DNA from: JACQHM01 sp964535215
GTDB lineage: Bacteria > Methylomirabilota > Methylomirabilia > Methylomirabilales > JACQHM01
Length of the DNA: 34,924 bases
Assembly: GCA_964535215.1 (NCBI GenBank)
Contig: CAZHST010000032.1
Location: 1 to 34,924 of the forward strand
Direction of reading: 5' to 3'
Positions 7,254 through 15,734 of the stretch are shown one piece after another (position 1 is the stretch's first letter; every line of letters starts with the position of its first letter). The position numbers were made by a program, and so were the translations under genes. A model generated the notes under the pieces. The model was not told the origin of the DNA, ran no database searches, and was given only the letters and a program-made list of their open reading frames with translations.

Positions 7254-8585
7254 TCAGAATCCCGGAAGAGGCAGTCCCCTGCCAACCCGCCCCTTTTTCC
7301 CCAATCGGGTCAACTGCTTCACCAACCGTTGGAGCTCCCCGAACTGCTTGAGTAACCGGTTGACCTCGGCAACGCTGGTCCCGCTTCCCAAGGCGATCCT
7401 CCTCCGGCGGCTCCCGTCAATGATCGAAGGATACCGACGCTCCTCGGGCGTCATGGAATCAATGATCGCCGCCAGGCGCTTGAGCTCCTTCTCCTCCGGT
7501 TTCAAACCCTGCACCCGGGAGAGGCCTGGGATCATCTGGAGGAGCTGCTCGAAGGGTCCCATGCTCTGAAGCTGGACGAGCTGCTCCCGGAAATCCTCCA
7601 GGGTGAAGCTCGCATCCCTGATCTTCCGCTCCAGGGCCTCCGCCTTCTTCCGATCGAAGGCGACCTGGGCCTTTTCCACCAGGGTAAGGATGTCTCCCAT
7701 CCCCAGGATCCGGGAGGCCATCCGATCAGGGTAGAAGGGCTCTAAGGCCTCCAGTTTCTCCCCCACCCCTATGAACTTGATGGGCTTCCCCGTGACAGCC
7801 CTGATGGAGAGGGCAGCCCCGCCCCGGGCATCCCCGTCCAGCTTCGTGAGGATAATCCCTGTTAACGAGAGCTCCCCATCAAAGCGGGAGGCCGATGCCA
7901 CGGCATCCTGACCAGTCATCGCGTCAACGACCAAGAGCACCTCGGAGGGAAGGGTGGCCTCCTTCAGAGCCTTCAGCTCCGCCATGAGGGGCTCATCAAT
8001 GTGGAGCCGCCCTGCCGTATCGAGGATCACGACATCATGGCCCTTCATCTTGGCCTCCACCAGGGCCTCCTGACAGACCTTCAGGGGGGAAGCCCCCCAG
8101 GGGTCGGAGAAGACAGGAACCCCGATCCTTCCCCCGAGGACCTTCAACTGTTCCACGGCCGCCGGCCGCTTTTGGTCTGCGGCCACAAGAAGGGGATGGC
8201 GACCCTCGGAGGCCAGACGGGACGCCAGCTTGGCCGCCGTGGTCGTCTTCCCCGAGCCCTGGAGGCCGACCAGCATGAGGACCGATGGAGGGGAGGAGGC
8301 AAATTTCAGCCGGCTGTCTCGTCCCCCCAGAAGCTCGACCAGCTCCTCGTAGACAATCTTGATGACCTGCTGCGCCGGGGTAAGGCTCTCCAGGACCTCC
8401 TTCCCAACAGCCCGGACCTTGACCCGCTCGACAAAGTCTTTGACGACCTTGTAATGGACATCGGCCTCTAGGAGCGCGAGGCGGACCTCCCGGATGGCCT
8501 CGGTGACATCCCGCTCCGTCAAGTGGCCATGCCCCCGAAGCTTCTTGAAAATCTGGCCTAATCGTTCGGTAAGGGTTTCAAACAT
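7254..8585 (-). CDS. ffh: Signal recognition particle protein Ffh (SRP54)
   Basis: A 443-residue SRP GTPase that binds signal sequences and 4.5S RNA and targets ribosomes to the membrane through FtsY. The N domain (1-90) is followed by the G domain with G1 GLQGSGKTTTA at about 107-117, DQKRPAAVEQL (insertion box), G3 DTAGRLHID and G4 TKLDGDARGG. The C-terminal M domain includes FEQLLQMIPGLSRVQG and the RNA-binding RRRRIALGSGTSVAEVNRLLKQF. Full length. It is the first gene of its operon, directly behind a good promoter at 8612-8640. Confidence 0.98.
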   Translation of the reverse strand: MFETLTERLGQIFKKLRGHGHLTERDVTEAIREVRLALLEADVHYKVVKDFVERVKVRAVGKEVLESLTPAQQVIKIVYEELVELLGGRDSRLKFASSPPSVLMLVGLQGSGKTTTAAKLASRLASEGRHPLLVAADQKRPAAVEQLKVLGGRIGVPVFSDPWGASPLKVCQEALVEAKMKGHDVVILDTAGRLHIDEPLMAELKALKEATLPSEVLLVVDAMTGQDAVASASRFDGELSLTGIILTKLDGDARGGAALSIRAVTGKPIKFIGVGEKLEALEPFYPDRMASRILGMGDILTLVEKAQVAFDRKKAEALERKIRDASFTLEDFREQLVQLQSMGPFEQLLQMIPGLSRVQGLKPEEKELKRLAAIIDSMTPEERRYPSIIDGSRRRRIALGSGTSVAEVNRLLKQFGELQRLVKQLTRLGKKGRVGRGLPLPGF

Positions 8586-8611
8586 CCCAAATCCTGTTTT
8601 GCAAAAAAGCT

Positions 8612-8640
8612 AATCTAATAGGTCATGAGCCCTTTGTCAA
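8612..8640 (-). promoter_or_regulatory. Promoter of the ffh operon
   Basis: Reading the minus strand, TTGACA (8640-8635) is followed after exactly 17 nt by TAGATT (8617-8612), a sigma-70-like pair with a perfect -35 and a 4/6 match at -10. The ffh ATG is 27 nt beyond the -10. It starts immediately after the terminator of the preceding operon. Confidence 0.75.
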
Positions 8641-8642
8641 GC

Positions 8643-8664
8643 AAAAAGGCAGCCCTCTTCTGCC
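8643..8664 (-). terminator. Rho-independent terminator after glycerate kinase
   Basis: On the minus strand GGCAG (8664-8660), a 7-nt loop, CTGCC (8652-8648) and TTTTT (8647-8643). The stem is short but GC-rich and the T-tract is immediate. It separates the cinA-thpR-glycerate kinase unit from the ffh promoter, whose -35 begins only 2 nt later. Confidence 0.65.
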
Positions 8665-8689
8665 ATGGGAATCCCCAGACCGTCCCCCT

Positions 8690-10024
8690 TCACTCGCCGA
8701 CCAGGATGAGCCGGATGTCCATCACGTTCGTGTTGGTGGGGCCGGTGATGACCAGGTCCCCAAGGGCCTGAAAGAAATGGTATGAATCGTTTTCGTCAAG
8801 GAAACGGGTGGGGTCCAATCTCAAGGCCCTTGCCCGCGCAAGGGTTTCCCCATCGGCCAAAGCCCCAGCGGCATCGGTGGGGCCATCGGTGCCGTCGGTG
8901 CCGCAGCTTAAGACCACCACCTTTGAAAGCCCTTCGATCTCCAGGGCTGCGGCCAGGACAAACTCCTGGTTCCGCCCCCCCTTCCCTTTCCCCTTGAGGG
9001 TCACCGTGGTCTCCCCTCCCGAGACAAGGCAAGCAGGGGGCGGGATGGGATGGCCCGTCCCCCTTATCTCCCTGGCCATGGCCCCGTGGACCTTGGCCAC
9101 CTCCCTTGTCTCCCCTTCGATGGAGGAGGAAAGGATCAAGGTTCGGAGGCCGAGCTCCTCCGCCCGGGCCTTCGCGGCCAGGAGGGCCAGGAGGTTGCTC
9201 CCCACGATGACGTTGGCAACCCCCTCAAACAAGGGATCGTTGGCCTTGGGCGTCTCAGCGATCCTCCCCTCCAAGCCTGCTTCCAGGTGCTTGAGGATCG
9301 AGGGCGGAACCTGGTCCAGCAGTCTATAGGATCTCAGGATCTCGAAGGCGGTGGTAAAGGTCGTGGGATCCGGGGCTGTCGGTCCCGAGGCGATGGCATC
9401 GAGAGGGTCGCCAACGACATCGGAGAGGATCAGGGCCAGGACCTTGGCGGGAAAAGCAACCTGGGCCAGCCTCCCGCCCTTGATCCGGGAGAGGTGCTTC
9501 CGGACGGCGTTGATCTCCTTGATGGTGGCCCCACAGGCTAAGAGGAGCCCCGTAAGTTTCTGTTTCTCCTCGAGGGTTACCCCTTCAACGGGAGAGGGGA
9601 GGAGGGCGGAGCCTCCACCCGAGAGCAAAACGATGACCAGGTCTCCTTCCCCTGCCCTCTCGACCAGGTCGAGGATGGCCCGGGCCGCCTGGAGCCCCGC
9701 CTCGTCGGGAACGGGGTGACCAGCTTCCAAGAGCCTGACCCTTCTCACCGGTCCCAGGTGTCCATACTTGGTGACCAGGAGACCCTCGGCGATGCGATCC
9801 TGTAAAATCTCCTCCAGAGCCGCCACCATGGGGGCGCTGGCTTTCCCTGCCCCCACCACGAAGATGTTCCCGATCTGGGAAAGGTCGAAGGTGTAGGACC
9901 CTGCCTTGAGGAAGGAACCCTCCAGGTGGACATGCCGTCGGATCGCTTCGGCAGGATCTACCGCCTTCAAGGCCGCGCCGAAGATGTCCAATGCCGCCTT
10001 TCGGAGCTCTTGGACGTTCCTCAC
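8690..10024 (-). CDS. Glycerate 2-kinase (MOFRL/GckA-TtuD family)
   Basis: A 444-residue kinase that phosphorylates D-glycerate to 2-phosphoglycerate, feeding serine-cycle, glyoxylate or sugar-acid carbon into glycolysis. Family segments include VVGAGKASAPMVAALEE, EAGHPVPDEAG, LLSGGGSALLPSPVEGVTL, INAVRKHLSRIKGGRLA, and the C-terminal MOFRL region with GGRNQEF, SCGTDGTDGPTDAAGA and the closing GPTNTNVMDI. It starts 8 bp after thpR in a unit with the GGDEF protein, cinA and thpR. The CoA-ester lyase at 32399-33295 could belong to related C2/C3 metabolism, but it is far away and the link is only an inference. Confidence 0.93.
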   Translation of the reverse strand: MRNVQELRKAALDIFGAALKAVDPAEAIRRHVHLEGSFLKAGSYTFDLSQIGNIFVVGAGKASAPMVAALEEILQDRIAEGLLVTKYGHLGPVRRVRLLEAGHPVPDEAGLQAARAILDLVERAGEGDLVIVLLSGGGSALLPSPVEGVTLEEKQKLTGLLLACGATIKEINAVRKHLSRIKGGRLAQVAFPAKVLALILSDVVGDPLDAIASGPTAPDPTTFTTAFEILRSYRLLDQVPPSILKHLEAGLEGRIAETPKANDPLFEGVANVIVGSNLLALLAAKARAEELGLRTLILSSSIEGETREVAKVHGAMAREIRGTGHPIPPPACLVSGGETTVTLKGKGKGGRNQEFVLAAALEIEGLSKVVVLSCGTDGTDGPTDAAGALADGETLARARALRLDPTRFLDENDSYHFFQALGDLVITGPTNTNVMDIRLILVGE

Positions 10025-10032
10025 AGCTCCCC

Positions 10033-10593
10033 TCAGCTTGAGAGGGGGAAGGTCTCGAGAAGGGTGTAGATGGAGCCACCAGGATAAAGCTGGCTCCTCA
10101 TCAAGTCCACCTGCTCCAAGACCATCTCCCCCAAAGGGTCCCCGGGCCAGGCCCTCACCGCCTCGATAACGGGCTGGAGACCCCTGGACGAGCGGACCCT
10201 CCCCAGGGTGAGATGAGGCGTGAAAGGTCTGGTCTCCCGGGGGAAACCGATGCCATGAAAACCCTCCTCCAGGTTCGCCTGAAGGAACGAGAGCCTTTCA
10301 AACCCCTCCCTCACCCCGACCCAGATCACCCTGGGAGCGCGAAGGTTGGGAAACGTCCCCAGGCCAGCGAAGGACAGGAGAACAGGACCGCAGCCGGCGA
10401 TGGAGGAGGCGATGACCCCCTTTACCGCTTCGAGCCTCCCCCCCTCCACCTCCCCGAGAAACTTGAGGGTGATGTGGAGATTTTCCGGTTTGACCCAGCT
10501 CACATCACCGCCCAAGGCCCGGAGGGCATGCTGCACCTTGGCAAGGGCTTCTCTGACCGCCCCGGTGAGATTGGCCGCCACAAACAACCGCAT
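10033..10593 (-). CDS. thpR: RNA 2',3'-cyclic phosphodiesterase (2'-5' RNA ligase family)
   Basis: A 186-residue 2H phosphoesterase of the ThpR/LigT family, which opens 2',3'-cyclic phosphate RNA ends and can ligate tRNA halves with 2'-5' bonds in vitro. Both catalytic HxTx motifs are present: HITL at residues 40-43 and HLTL at 127-130. The start RLFVAANLTGAVREAL is typical. It lies 9 bp after cinA; cinA-thpR pairing is common in bacteria. Confidence 0.95.
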   Translation of the reverse strand: MRLFVAANLTGAVREALAKVQHALRALGGDVSWVKPENLHITLKFLGEVEGGRLEAVKGVIASSIAGCGPVLLSFAGLGTFPNLRAPRVIWVGVREGFERLSFLQANLEEGFHGIGFPRETRPFTPHLTLGRVRSSRGLQPVIEAVRAWPGDPLGEMVLEQVDLMRSQLYPGGSIYTLLETFPLSS

Positions 10594-10602
10594 CCTTCGC
10601 CC

Positions 10603-11853
10603 CTACAGCTCGACACCCATCAGGTGGCGCCGCAACAGGTCCAGGGCCATCTGGGCCGCCCACCATTTGTTCATCTCCCGGTCAAAGGGGAAACGGTACT
10701 CCTTGGAGGCCACCCCCTCTCCCCATGAAAGGGCAATGTGCACGAGGCCGACCGGCTTCTCCGGGGTCCCGCCGGAAGGTCCGGCGATCCCCGTAATCCC
10801 CAGGCCATAATCGGCCCCGCTCCCCTTCCGGACCCCTTCCGCCATTGCCTCGGCCACCTCCCGGCTCACGGTCCCATACTGACGGAGAAGGGAGGCAGGG
10901 ACGCCGACGGCGGTCCGTTTCGCTTCCTCGCTGTAAGCGACCACCCCCCGCTCGAAGTAGAGGGAGCTGCCCGGGACATTAGTTAAGCGGTGGGCGACCA
11001 AGCCTCCCGTGCAGGACTCGGCGACAGCCACCGTCTTCCGGCGCTCCCGGAGGAGCCGGCCCACCACATCCTCCAGCCGTTCACGATCCGTTCCGTACAG
11101 AAAGACCCCCAGCCTCCGGCGGATCTCCCCCTCGACACCGCCGAGGAGCGCCGTAAGCTCCTCCTCCGTCCCGGCCATCGCCTGAAGGACGAGATGGATC
11201 TCCCCCGCATGGGCCAGGATGGTGACGGCGGGGTTTGTATCCTGACGGATGAGATCCCCGATCACCTCGTCCACCTTCGACTCGCTTAAGCCAGTCACCT
11301 TGAGGACCCGCGTCCCGCCCCGTCTTCGAAGCCCGAAGAGCTCCCGGAGCCTAGGGAGGGCCCGCTCCTCCAGCATCGGCAGCATCTCCCTTGGGACACC
11401 CGGCATGAGAAGGACCGCCTGCCCCTCCCCGACCCGGATGAGGAGACCCGGGGCCGTCCCATGGGGATTCTCCAAAACCAAAGCCCCTTCCGGCACCAGG
11501 GCCTGCTTTTCGTTGTTCCTGGGCATGGACATCCCCCGCCGGGCGAAGCGTTGGCGGATCCTCTCCAGGATCCCCTCGTCCAGCTTCAAAGGCCTGCCCA
11601 GGACGGCCGAGACGGCCTCCCGGGTCAGATCGTCCTCCGTCGGACCCAAGCCCCCGGTCGCCACCACGAGGTCTGCCCTGGCGAGGGCGAGCCGGAAGGC
11701 CTCTTCGATCCGCTCCAACTCATCCCCGACCGTTGTGGCGAAGGCCACCTGGATCCCTTCCAGAGAAAGCCGCTCGGCGATGGTGGCCACGTTGGTGTTT
11801 ACAACCCGCCCCAGGAGAAGTTCGCTCCCGATCGTCAGGATCTCGGCGATCAT
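10603..11853 (-). CDS. cinA: CinA family protein: MoCF-like domain plus nicotinamide-nucleotide amidase
   Basis: A 416-residue two-domain protein. The N-terminal half is a MoaB/MogA-like fold (AEILTIGSELLLGRVVNTN; ATGGLGPTEDDLTREA), which in CinA acts as an ADP-ribose pyrophosphatase. The C-terminal half is a PncC-type NMN amidase (AVAESCTGGLVAHRLTNVPGSS; GITGIAGPSGGTPEKPVGLVH), which recycles NMN to NaMN in NAD salvage. Both halves look complete. The ATG at 11853 gives the standard MIAEILTIGSELL start, 10 bp after the GGDEF gene. Confidence 0.95.
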   Translation of the reverse strand: MIAEILTIGSELLLGRVVNTNVATIAERLSLEGIQVAFATTVGDELERIEEAFRLALARADLVVATGGLGPTEDDLTREAVSAVLGRPLKLDEGILERIRQRFARRGMSMPRNNEKQALVPEGALVLENPHGTAPGLLIRVGEGQAVLLMPGVPREMLPMLEERALPRLRELFGLRRRGGTRVLKVTGLSESKVDEVIGDLIRQDTNPAVTILAHAGEIHLVLQAMAGTEEELTALLGGVEGEIRRRLGVFLYGTDRERLEDVVGRLLRERRKTVAVAESCTGGLVAHRLTNVPGSSLYFERGVVAYSEEAKRTAVGVPASLLRQYGTVSREVAEAMAEGVRKGSGADYGLGITGIAGPSGGTPEKPVGLVHIALSWGEGVASKEYRFPFDREMNKWWAAQMALDLLRRHLMGVEL

Positions 11854-11863
11854 GTCAGGCCCC

Positions 11864-13267
11864 CTATGATGACTGGGCCAGGCAGACCCGGTTCCGCCCT
11901 TCCGCCTTGGCCCGGTACAAGGCCTGGTCGGCCATCAAGACCAACTCCTCACCCCGTTCCTTTCCCTTGCCGAAGGCCGCCACCCCGAGGCTCACGGTGA
12001 ACCGGTCCCTGAACCGGTGCTCTTCCACTGCCGCCCGGATCCGCTCGGCATGGATCGCGGCCTGCTGGAGGGTCGTCTCGGGGAGGATGATGGCAAACTC
12101 CTCCCCGCCGTAGCGGGCGACCACGTCCACATCCCGGGTGTTGCGTTTGAGGATCTCCGCCAGCCTCCGGAGGGCCTCATCCCCGACCAGGTGGCCGAAG
12201 CGGTCATTGTACTGTTTGAAATGATCAATATCCAGCAGGATGAGGGAGAGATTCCGGCGGTACCGGAGGGCGCGGCTCACCTCTGCCTGGAGGACCTGGT
12301 AGAAGTGACGGTGGTTGTACAAACCGGTCAGTTCATCGGTGATGGCCAACCGGGAGTGTTCCTCGAAGAGGCGGGCGTTCTCGATGGCGACCCCCACCTG
12401 ATGACCGATGGCGGTCAGGAACGGGAGCGTCTGCCCCTGGAACCGTCCCAGGGTCCGGCTCAGGACACAAAGGGTCCCGACCGTCCGATCCCGGGAGCGG
12501 AGGGCGATTCCAAGGTAGGATCGGTACCCTTCGGCCCGGGCAAGCTGCAGGGAAGGGTCCTCGACGCCAGAGAGGTCATCCAGGATCAAGACCCCCCCTT
12601 TCTCCCGGAGGGGGGCGAGGGAATGCTCCTCCCACCTGGCCCTGGCCTTTTTGGCGACGAACTCTGGCGAGTGGCCCCGATGCACCGCCAGGACCAGCTC
12701 CCCCGTCCTCTCATCCACCAGCCGGATCTGTCCCCCCTCCGCCTCCAGAACCTCCAGGACCTTGTCCAAGGCATCGTTTAAGATCCTGTTCAGATCCAAA
12801 GGCTGATTGACAGCCGTGGCGATGGCGTTCAGGGCTGAAAGCTCTTCGTTGCGCTGGCGGAGCTCGGCCCCCATCTGGCTGATCCGAAGCTGCACCCGGA
12901 TCCTGGCCAGGAGCTCTTCATTGTTGAAGGGCTTCGTGATGTAGTCGTCTGCCCCGAGCCTTAAGCCCTCCACCTTGTCCTTCAACCCATCCTTCGCCGT
13001 CACCAGGATAACGGGCAGGTGCCGAAGCTCCTGGCGACCCTTGATCCACTTCAGGACCTGATGCCCGTCGAAGCCGGGCATCATAATGTCCAGGAGGACC
13101 AGGTCCACGGGATAGGAGCCTAACAGCTCCAGGGCCGCCCGGCCTGAATGGGCGACGAGGGTGGAAAAGCCCCGGCTTTCCAAGAGCACCTGGAGCATCC
13201 GGGCGATTCCCTCCTCGTCGTCCACAACGAGGATCCGACCTCTCTCACCAACTCCTGCACCTTTCAT
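11864..13267 (-). CDS. Response-regulator diguanylate cyclase: REC-GAF-GGDEF
   Basis: A 467-residue signalling protein predicted to make c-di-GMP. The receiver domain (about 10-125) has VVDDEEG, phospho-acceptor D60 in VLLDIMMPG, the T in VTAKDG and K in KPFN. A GAF domain (about 155-300) follows a short helical linker. The GGDEF domain has an active GGEEF at about 387-391, with an RxxD inhibitory site (RDVD) exactly five residues before it, so product inhibition is expected. No membrane segment is seen. Two soluble histidine kinases lie just upstream and are the obvious candidate partners, although a terminator and a separate promoter stand between them. Confidence 0.95.
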   Translation of the reverse strand: MKGAGVGERGRILVVDDEEGIARMLQVLLESRGFSTLVAHSGRAALELLGSYPVDLVLLDIMMPGFDGHQVLKWIKGRQELRHLPVILVTAKDGLKDKVEGLRLGADDYITKPFNNEELLARIRVQLRISQMGAELRQRNEELSALNAIATAVNQPLDLNRILNDALDKVLEVLEAEGGQIRLVDERTGELVLAVHRGHSPEFVAKKARARWEEHSLAPLREKGGVLILDDLSGVEDPSLQLARAEGYRSYLGIALRSRDRTVGTLCVLSRTLGRFQGQTLPFLTAIGHQVGVAIENARLFEEHSRLAITDELTGLYNHRHFYQVLQAEVSRALRYRRNLSLILLDIDHFKQYNDRFGHLVGDEALRRLAEILKRNTRDVDVVARYGGEEFAIILPETTLQQAAIHAERIRAAVEEHRFRDRFTVSLGVAAFGKGKERGEELVLMADQALYRAKAEGRNRVCLAQSS

Positions 13268-13376
13268 GCTTGACGCTCACCGAAAGCCTGTCCCTCCAGA
13301 TCCCGGGCTTTCGAGCTGGGGACCTCCATGCCGCCTCCTCACCCCCCTAGCAGCCGGGATCGCTTTGGACGGGCCT

Positions 13377-13405
13377 ATGATACACAATTCTCTTACAGAG
13401 GACAA
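13377..13405 (-). promoter_or_regulatory. Candidate promoter for the GGDEF-cinA-thpR-glycerate kinase unit
   Basis: On the minus strand TTGTCC (13405-13400), 17 nt, then TATCAT (13382-13377): 4/6 and 5/6 matches to sigma-70 boxes at ideal spacing. It begins right after a strong terminator, leaving a leader of about 100 nt before the ATG at 13267 in which no clear structure was seen. Confidence 0.55.
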
Positions 13406-13407
13406 AG

Positions 13408-13438
13408 AAAAAAAGGGAACGGACCATGCGCCGTTCCC
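13408..13438 (-). terminator. Strong rho-independent terminator after the histidine kinase pair
   Basis: On the minus strand GGGAACGG (13438-13431), 8-nt loop, CCGTTCCC (13422-13415), then seven T (13414-13408). Perfect 8-bp GC-rich stem plus T-tract, 35 nt past the stop of the kinase at 13474. Confidence 0.92.
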
Positions 13439-13473
13439 CTCCTACAAGCACCCCGGGTGGGCTCCCGGAAGGG

Positions 13474-14409
13474 TTAGACCCTTTCGTGGCGGGGGAGGGT
13501 AAAGCCGAACCGGCTCCCCCTCTCGCTACTCTCCGCCCAGATCCGCCCGCCGTGCTCCTCCACAATCGCCTTTGAGATATAGAGCCCAAGGCCTGAGCCA
13601 ACCCGACGACCCTGCGGGACCTCCACCTGGTAGAAGCGATCGAAGATCCTTGGAAGCTCGTCGGCAGGGATGCCGGGTCCCTGATCCGCGACCACCACCT
13701 GCACCTCCTCCGGGCTCACGGTGACTTCCACATCAATCCGGCCCTCGGGGGAGGAGAACTTGATGGCATTCTCCAGGAAGTTGGTGAGGACGCTTAACAA
13801 CCGCTCCTCATCCGCCCACACCGGGGCCATCCCCTCAGGATAGGAAAGCTGGATCTGGAGCCCCTTCTCCCTGGCCGCTTGGCGGAGCATCCCGGCGGCG
13901 CTCTTCACCAGCTCGACCAGGTCCACCGCCCGTCGCTCAAGGCCGAGCTGCCCCGCCTCCAGCCTGGTCAGGTCCATGAGGTTCGTCACAAGCCGAAACA
14001 TCCGGTCGGCGTTTTGCTGGGCGATCTCCAAGAGCTCCCGTTTGGGGCCGGGGAGCTCCTCCTCCAACACCAGGCTCAAGGCGCCCTTAAGGGCGGTCAG
14101 GGGCGTTCGGAGTTCATGGGAGATGGTCGCCACAAAGTCCGTCTTCAGGTGATCCTGCCTCCGCAGCTCTTCCTGCCCCCGGAGGAGCTCCTGATTCCGG
14201 CGGTTGAGCTCTGCCACCGTTTGACTCAACTCCCGGTGAGACCCCAACAGATGCCGGTGATCCTCTTGAAGCTCCCGGAGGCGGGCCTCGAGGGCAGCGT
14301 TGGCTGCCGACAGCGTCTCCACCTGCTGGCTCAAGTGCCGGGACAGGAGCTGGAACGAACCTGCCATCTTCTCAAAGGCCGCCACCAGTTGCTGGAGGAT
14401 GTCTTCCAT
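13474..14409 (-). CDS. Soluble sensor histidine kinase with N-terminal coiled coil
   Basis: A 311-residue kinase. Residues 1-90 are predicted coiled coil (heptads of L, Q, E and R) without PAS, GAF or membrane segments, so the signal probably arrives through dimer or protein contact. HisKA follows with phospho-acceptor H98 in ATISHELRTPL. HATPase_c has NAIKFS (N box), DQGPGIP (G1) and GSGLGLYISKAIVEEHGG (G2). It is 18 bp after a second, similar kinase and closes the long operon in front of the terminator at 13408. No partner receiver is fused; the REC-GAF-GGDEF protein next door is a candidate target. Confidence 0.93.
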   Translation of the reverse strand: MEDILQQLVAAFEKMAGSFQLLSRHLSQQVETLSAANAALEARLRELQEDHRHLLGSHRELSQTVAELNRRNQELLRGQEELRRQDHLKTDFVATISHELRTPLTALKGALSLVLEEELPGPKRELLEIAQQNADRMFRLVTNLMDLTRLEAGQLGLERRAVDLVELVKSAAGMLRQAAREKGLQIQLSYPEGMAPVWADEERLLSVLTNFLENAIKFSSPEGRIDVEVTVSPEEVQVVVADQGPGIPADELPRIFDRFYQVEVPQGRRVGSGLGLYISKAIVEEHGGRIWAESSERGSRFGFTLPRHERV

Positions 14410-14427
14410 TGACCGAATCCTTGCCCC

Positions 14428-15561
14428 TCAACCTTTGGGGAGGGTGAAGTGAAAGCGACTCCCGGCCCCGATCTGGCTCTCCACCCAGATCCGCCCGCCA
14501 TGCTCCTGGATGATCGCCTGACAGATGGCTAGGCCGAGTCCTGTCCCCTCAACCCGCTCACCCTCGATGGGGATCCGGTAGAACTTCTCGAAGATCCTCG
14601 ACCGATGCTCCTCCGGGATGCCGATGCCTGTGTCGGCAACGATGACCTCCACCTCCCCCGACCGATCGAAGACCTCCACCGTGATCGCCCCTCCTGGAGG
14701 GGTAAACTTGACGGCATTCGAGAGGAGGTTGAGGAAGACCTGCTCCATCCTGAGAGGATCGGCAGGGAGGAGGGGGATCGCTCCATGAAGGGAGAGGTCC
14801 AGGGAAAGGGATTTTTCGACGGCCAGGGGCCTGAGACGCTCCACCGTCCCTTGAAGCGCCAGGGCAAGATCGAACGGTTCCTTGTGAACCTCCAACCTCC
14901 CCGCCTCCACCCTGACCAGATCCAGGATGTTGCTCACCATCCGGAAGAGGCGTTCGGTATTCTCTCTAGCGATGAGGAGCAGCTCCTCTTTCAGCTCCGG
15001 ACCAATCTCCTCCTCCAGGACGACATCCAAGGAGCCTTTGATGGCCGTTAAGGGTGTGTGGAGGTCGTGGGAGAGCATCCCAAGAAAATCCGACGGGAAC
15101 TGATCCAACCCTCCAGGCTTGTCGCTCCCCGTTCCGCGCTCCCGACCCCTCCTCGCCAGGGGCGTGGCGTCCTGGATAATGGTGAAGAAACCGGAGGTCT
15201 CCCCGTCCTCGCCGGTGCAGGCAAAGCGGAAGTGGAGGATCCGACCCCCTAGAGAGACAGTGACCACCCCCTGCGGGGGGCGGCCCCGTTGGAGTCCAGC
15301 CAGGATCGCTCCGAGACGGGGGCGATCCTCCTCCCCGAGCAGGGAGACCAGGGGCCTTCCGATCAGTTCTCGTTTCGGCCTTGCAACGATCTCCAGGGCC
15401 GCCTGGTTAAGGAAGATGATCCTCCCTTCCCGGTTGACCTCGACCACCCCCTCCCCTATGGCTTCTAACAGGATCTCCTGCTGACGGCGGAACATGTCAA
15501 GCTTTTTCCAAAGCTCCCCAGAAGACTGCCCAGCTCCTGTCCCAATGGCCTTCGGTCCCAT
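14428..15561 (-). CDS. PAS domain sensor histidine kinase, soluble
   Basis: A 377-residue kinase. A PAS domain (about 27-135; ILLEAIGEGVVEVNREGRI, FLNQAALEIV) is followed by HisKA with phospho-acceptor H165 in MLSHDLHTPLTAIKG, then HATPase_c with NAVKFTPPGG, DTGIGIP and GTGLGLAICQAIIQEHGG. No transmembrane segment. Start choice: ATG at 15561 has AAGGA at good spacing and leads directly into the PAS domain. A GTG at 15738 overlapping the lolA stop (GTGA) would add 59 residues rich in P and G that look non-coding, but coupling to lolA makes it a real alternative. If the short start is right, 15562-15734 is an untranslated spacer containing an imperfect TGCAA/TTGCA dyad (15598-15617). Confidence 0.92.
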   Translation of the reverse strand: MGPKAIGTGAGQSSGELWKKLDMFRRQQEILLEAIGEGVVEVNREGRIIFLNQAALEIVARPKRELIGRPLVSLLGEEDRPRLGAILAGLQRGRPPQGVVTVSLGGRILHFRFACTGEDGETSGFFTIIQDATPLARRGRERGTGSDKPGGLDQFPSDFLGMLSHDLHTPLTAIKGSLDVVLEEEIGPELKEELLLIARENTERLFRMVSNILDLVRVEAGRLEVHKEPFDLALALQGTVERLRPLAVEKSLSLDLSLHGAIPLLPADPLRMEQVFLNLLSNAVKFTPPGGAITVEVFDRSGEVEVIVADTGIGIPEEHRSRIFEKFYRIPIEGERVEGTGLGLAICQAIIQEHGGRIWVESQIGAGSRFHFTLPKG

Positions 15562-15734
15562 GACCCTGTCCTTTTCTGATCGTTCAGGGACCTGGACTGC
15601 AATATTTATGCCTTGCACGGTCATGGTGGGAAAAGCGAGATATGACAAGGAGTTGCAGCCTCCTCCCGTTCCCCTTGGAGGGGGGGTGCAGCGAAATCCA
15701 CCAGGGCCATGGAATCCCGGGGGGGCCTCCTCGC

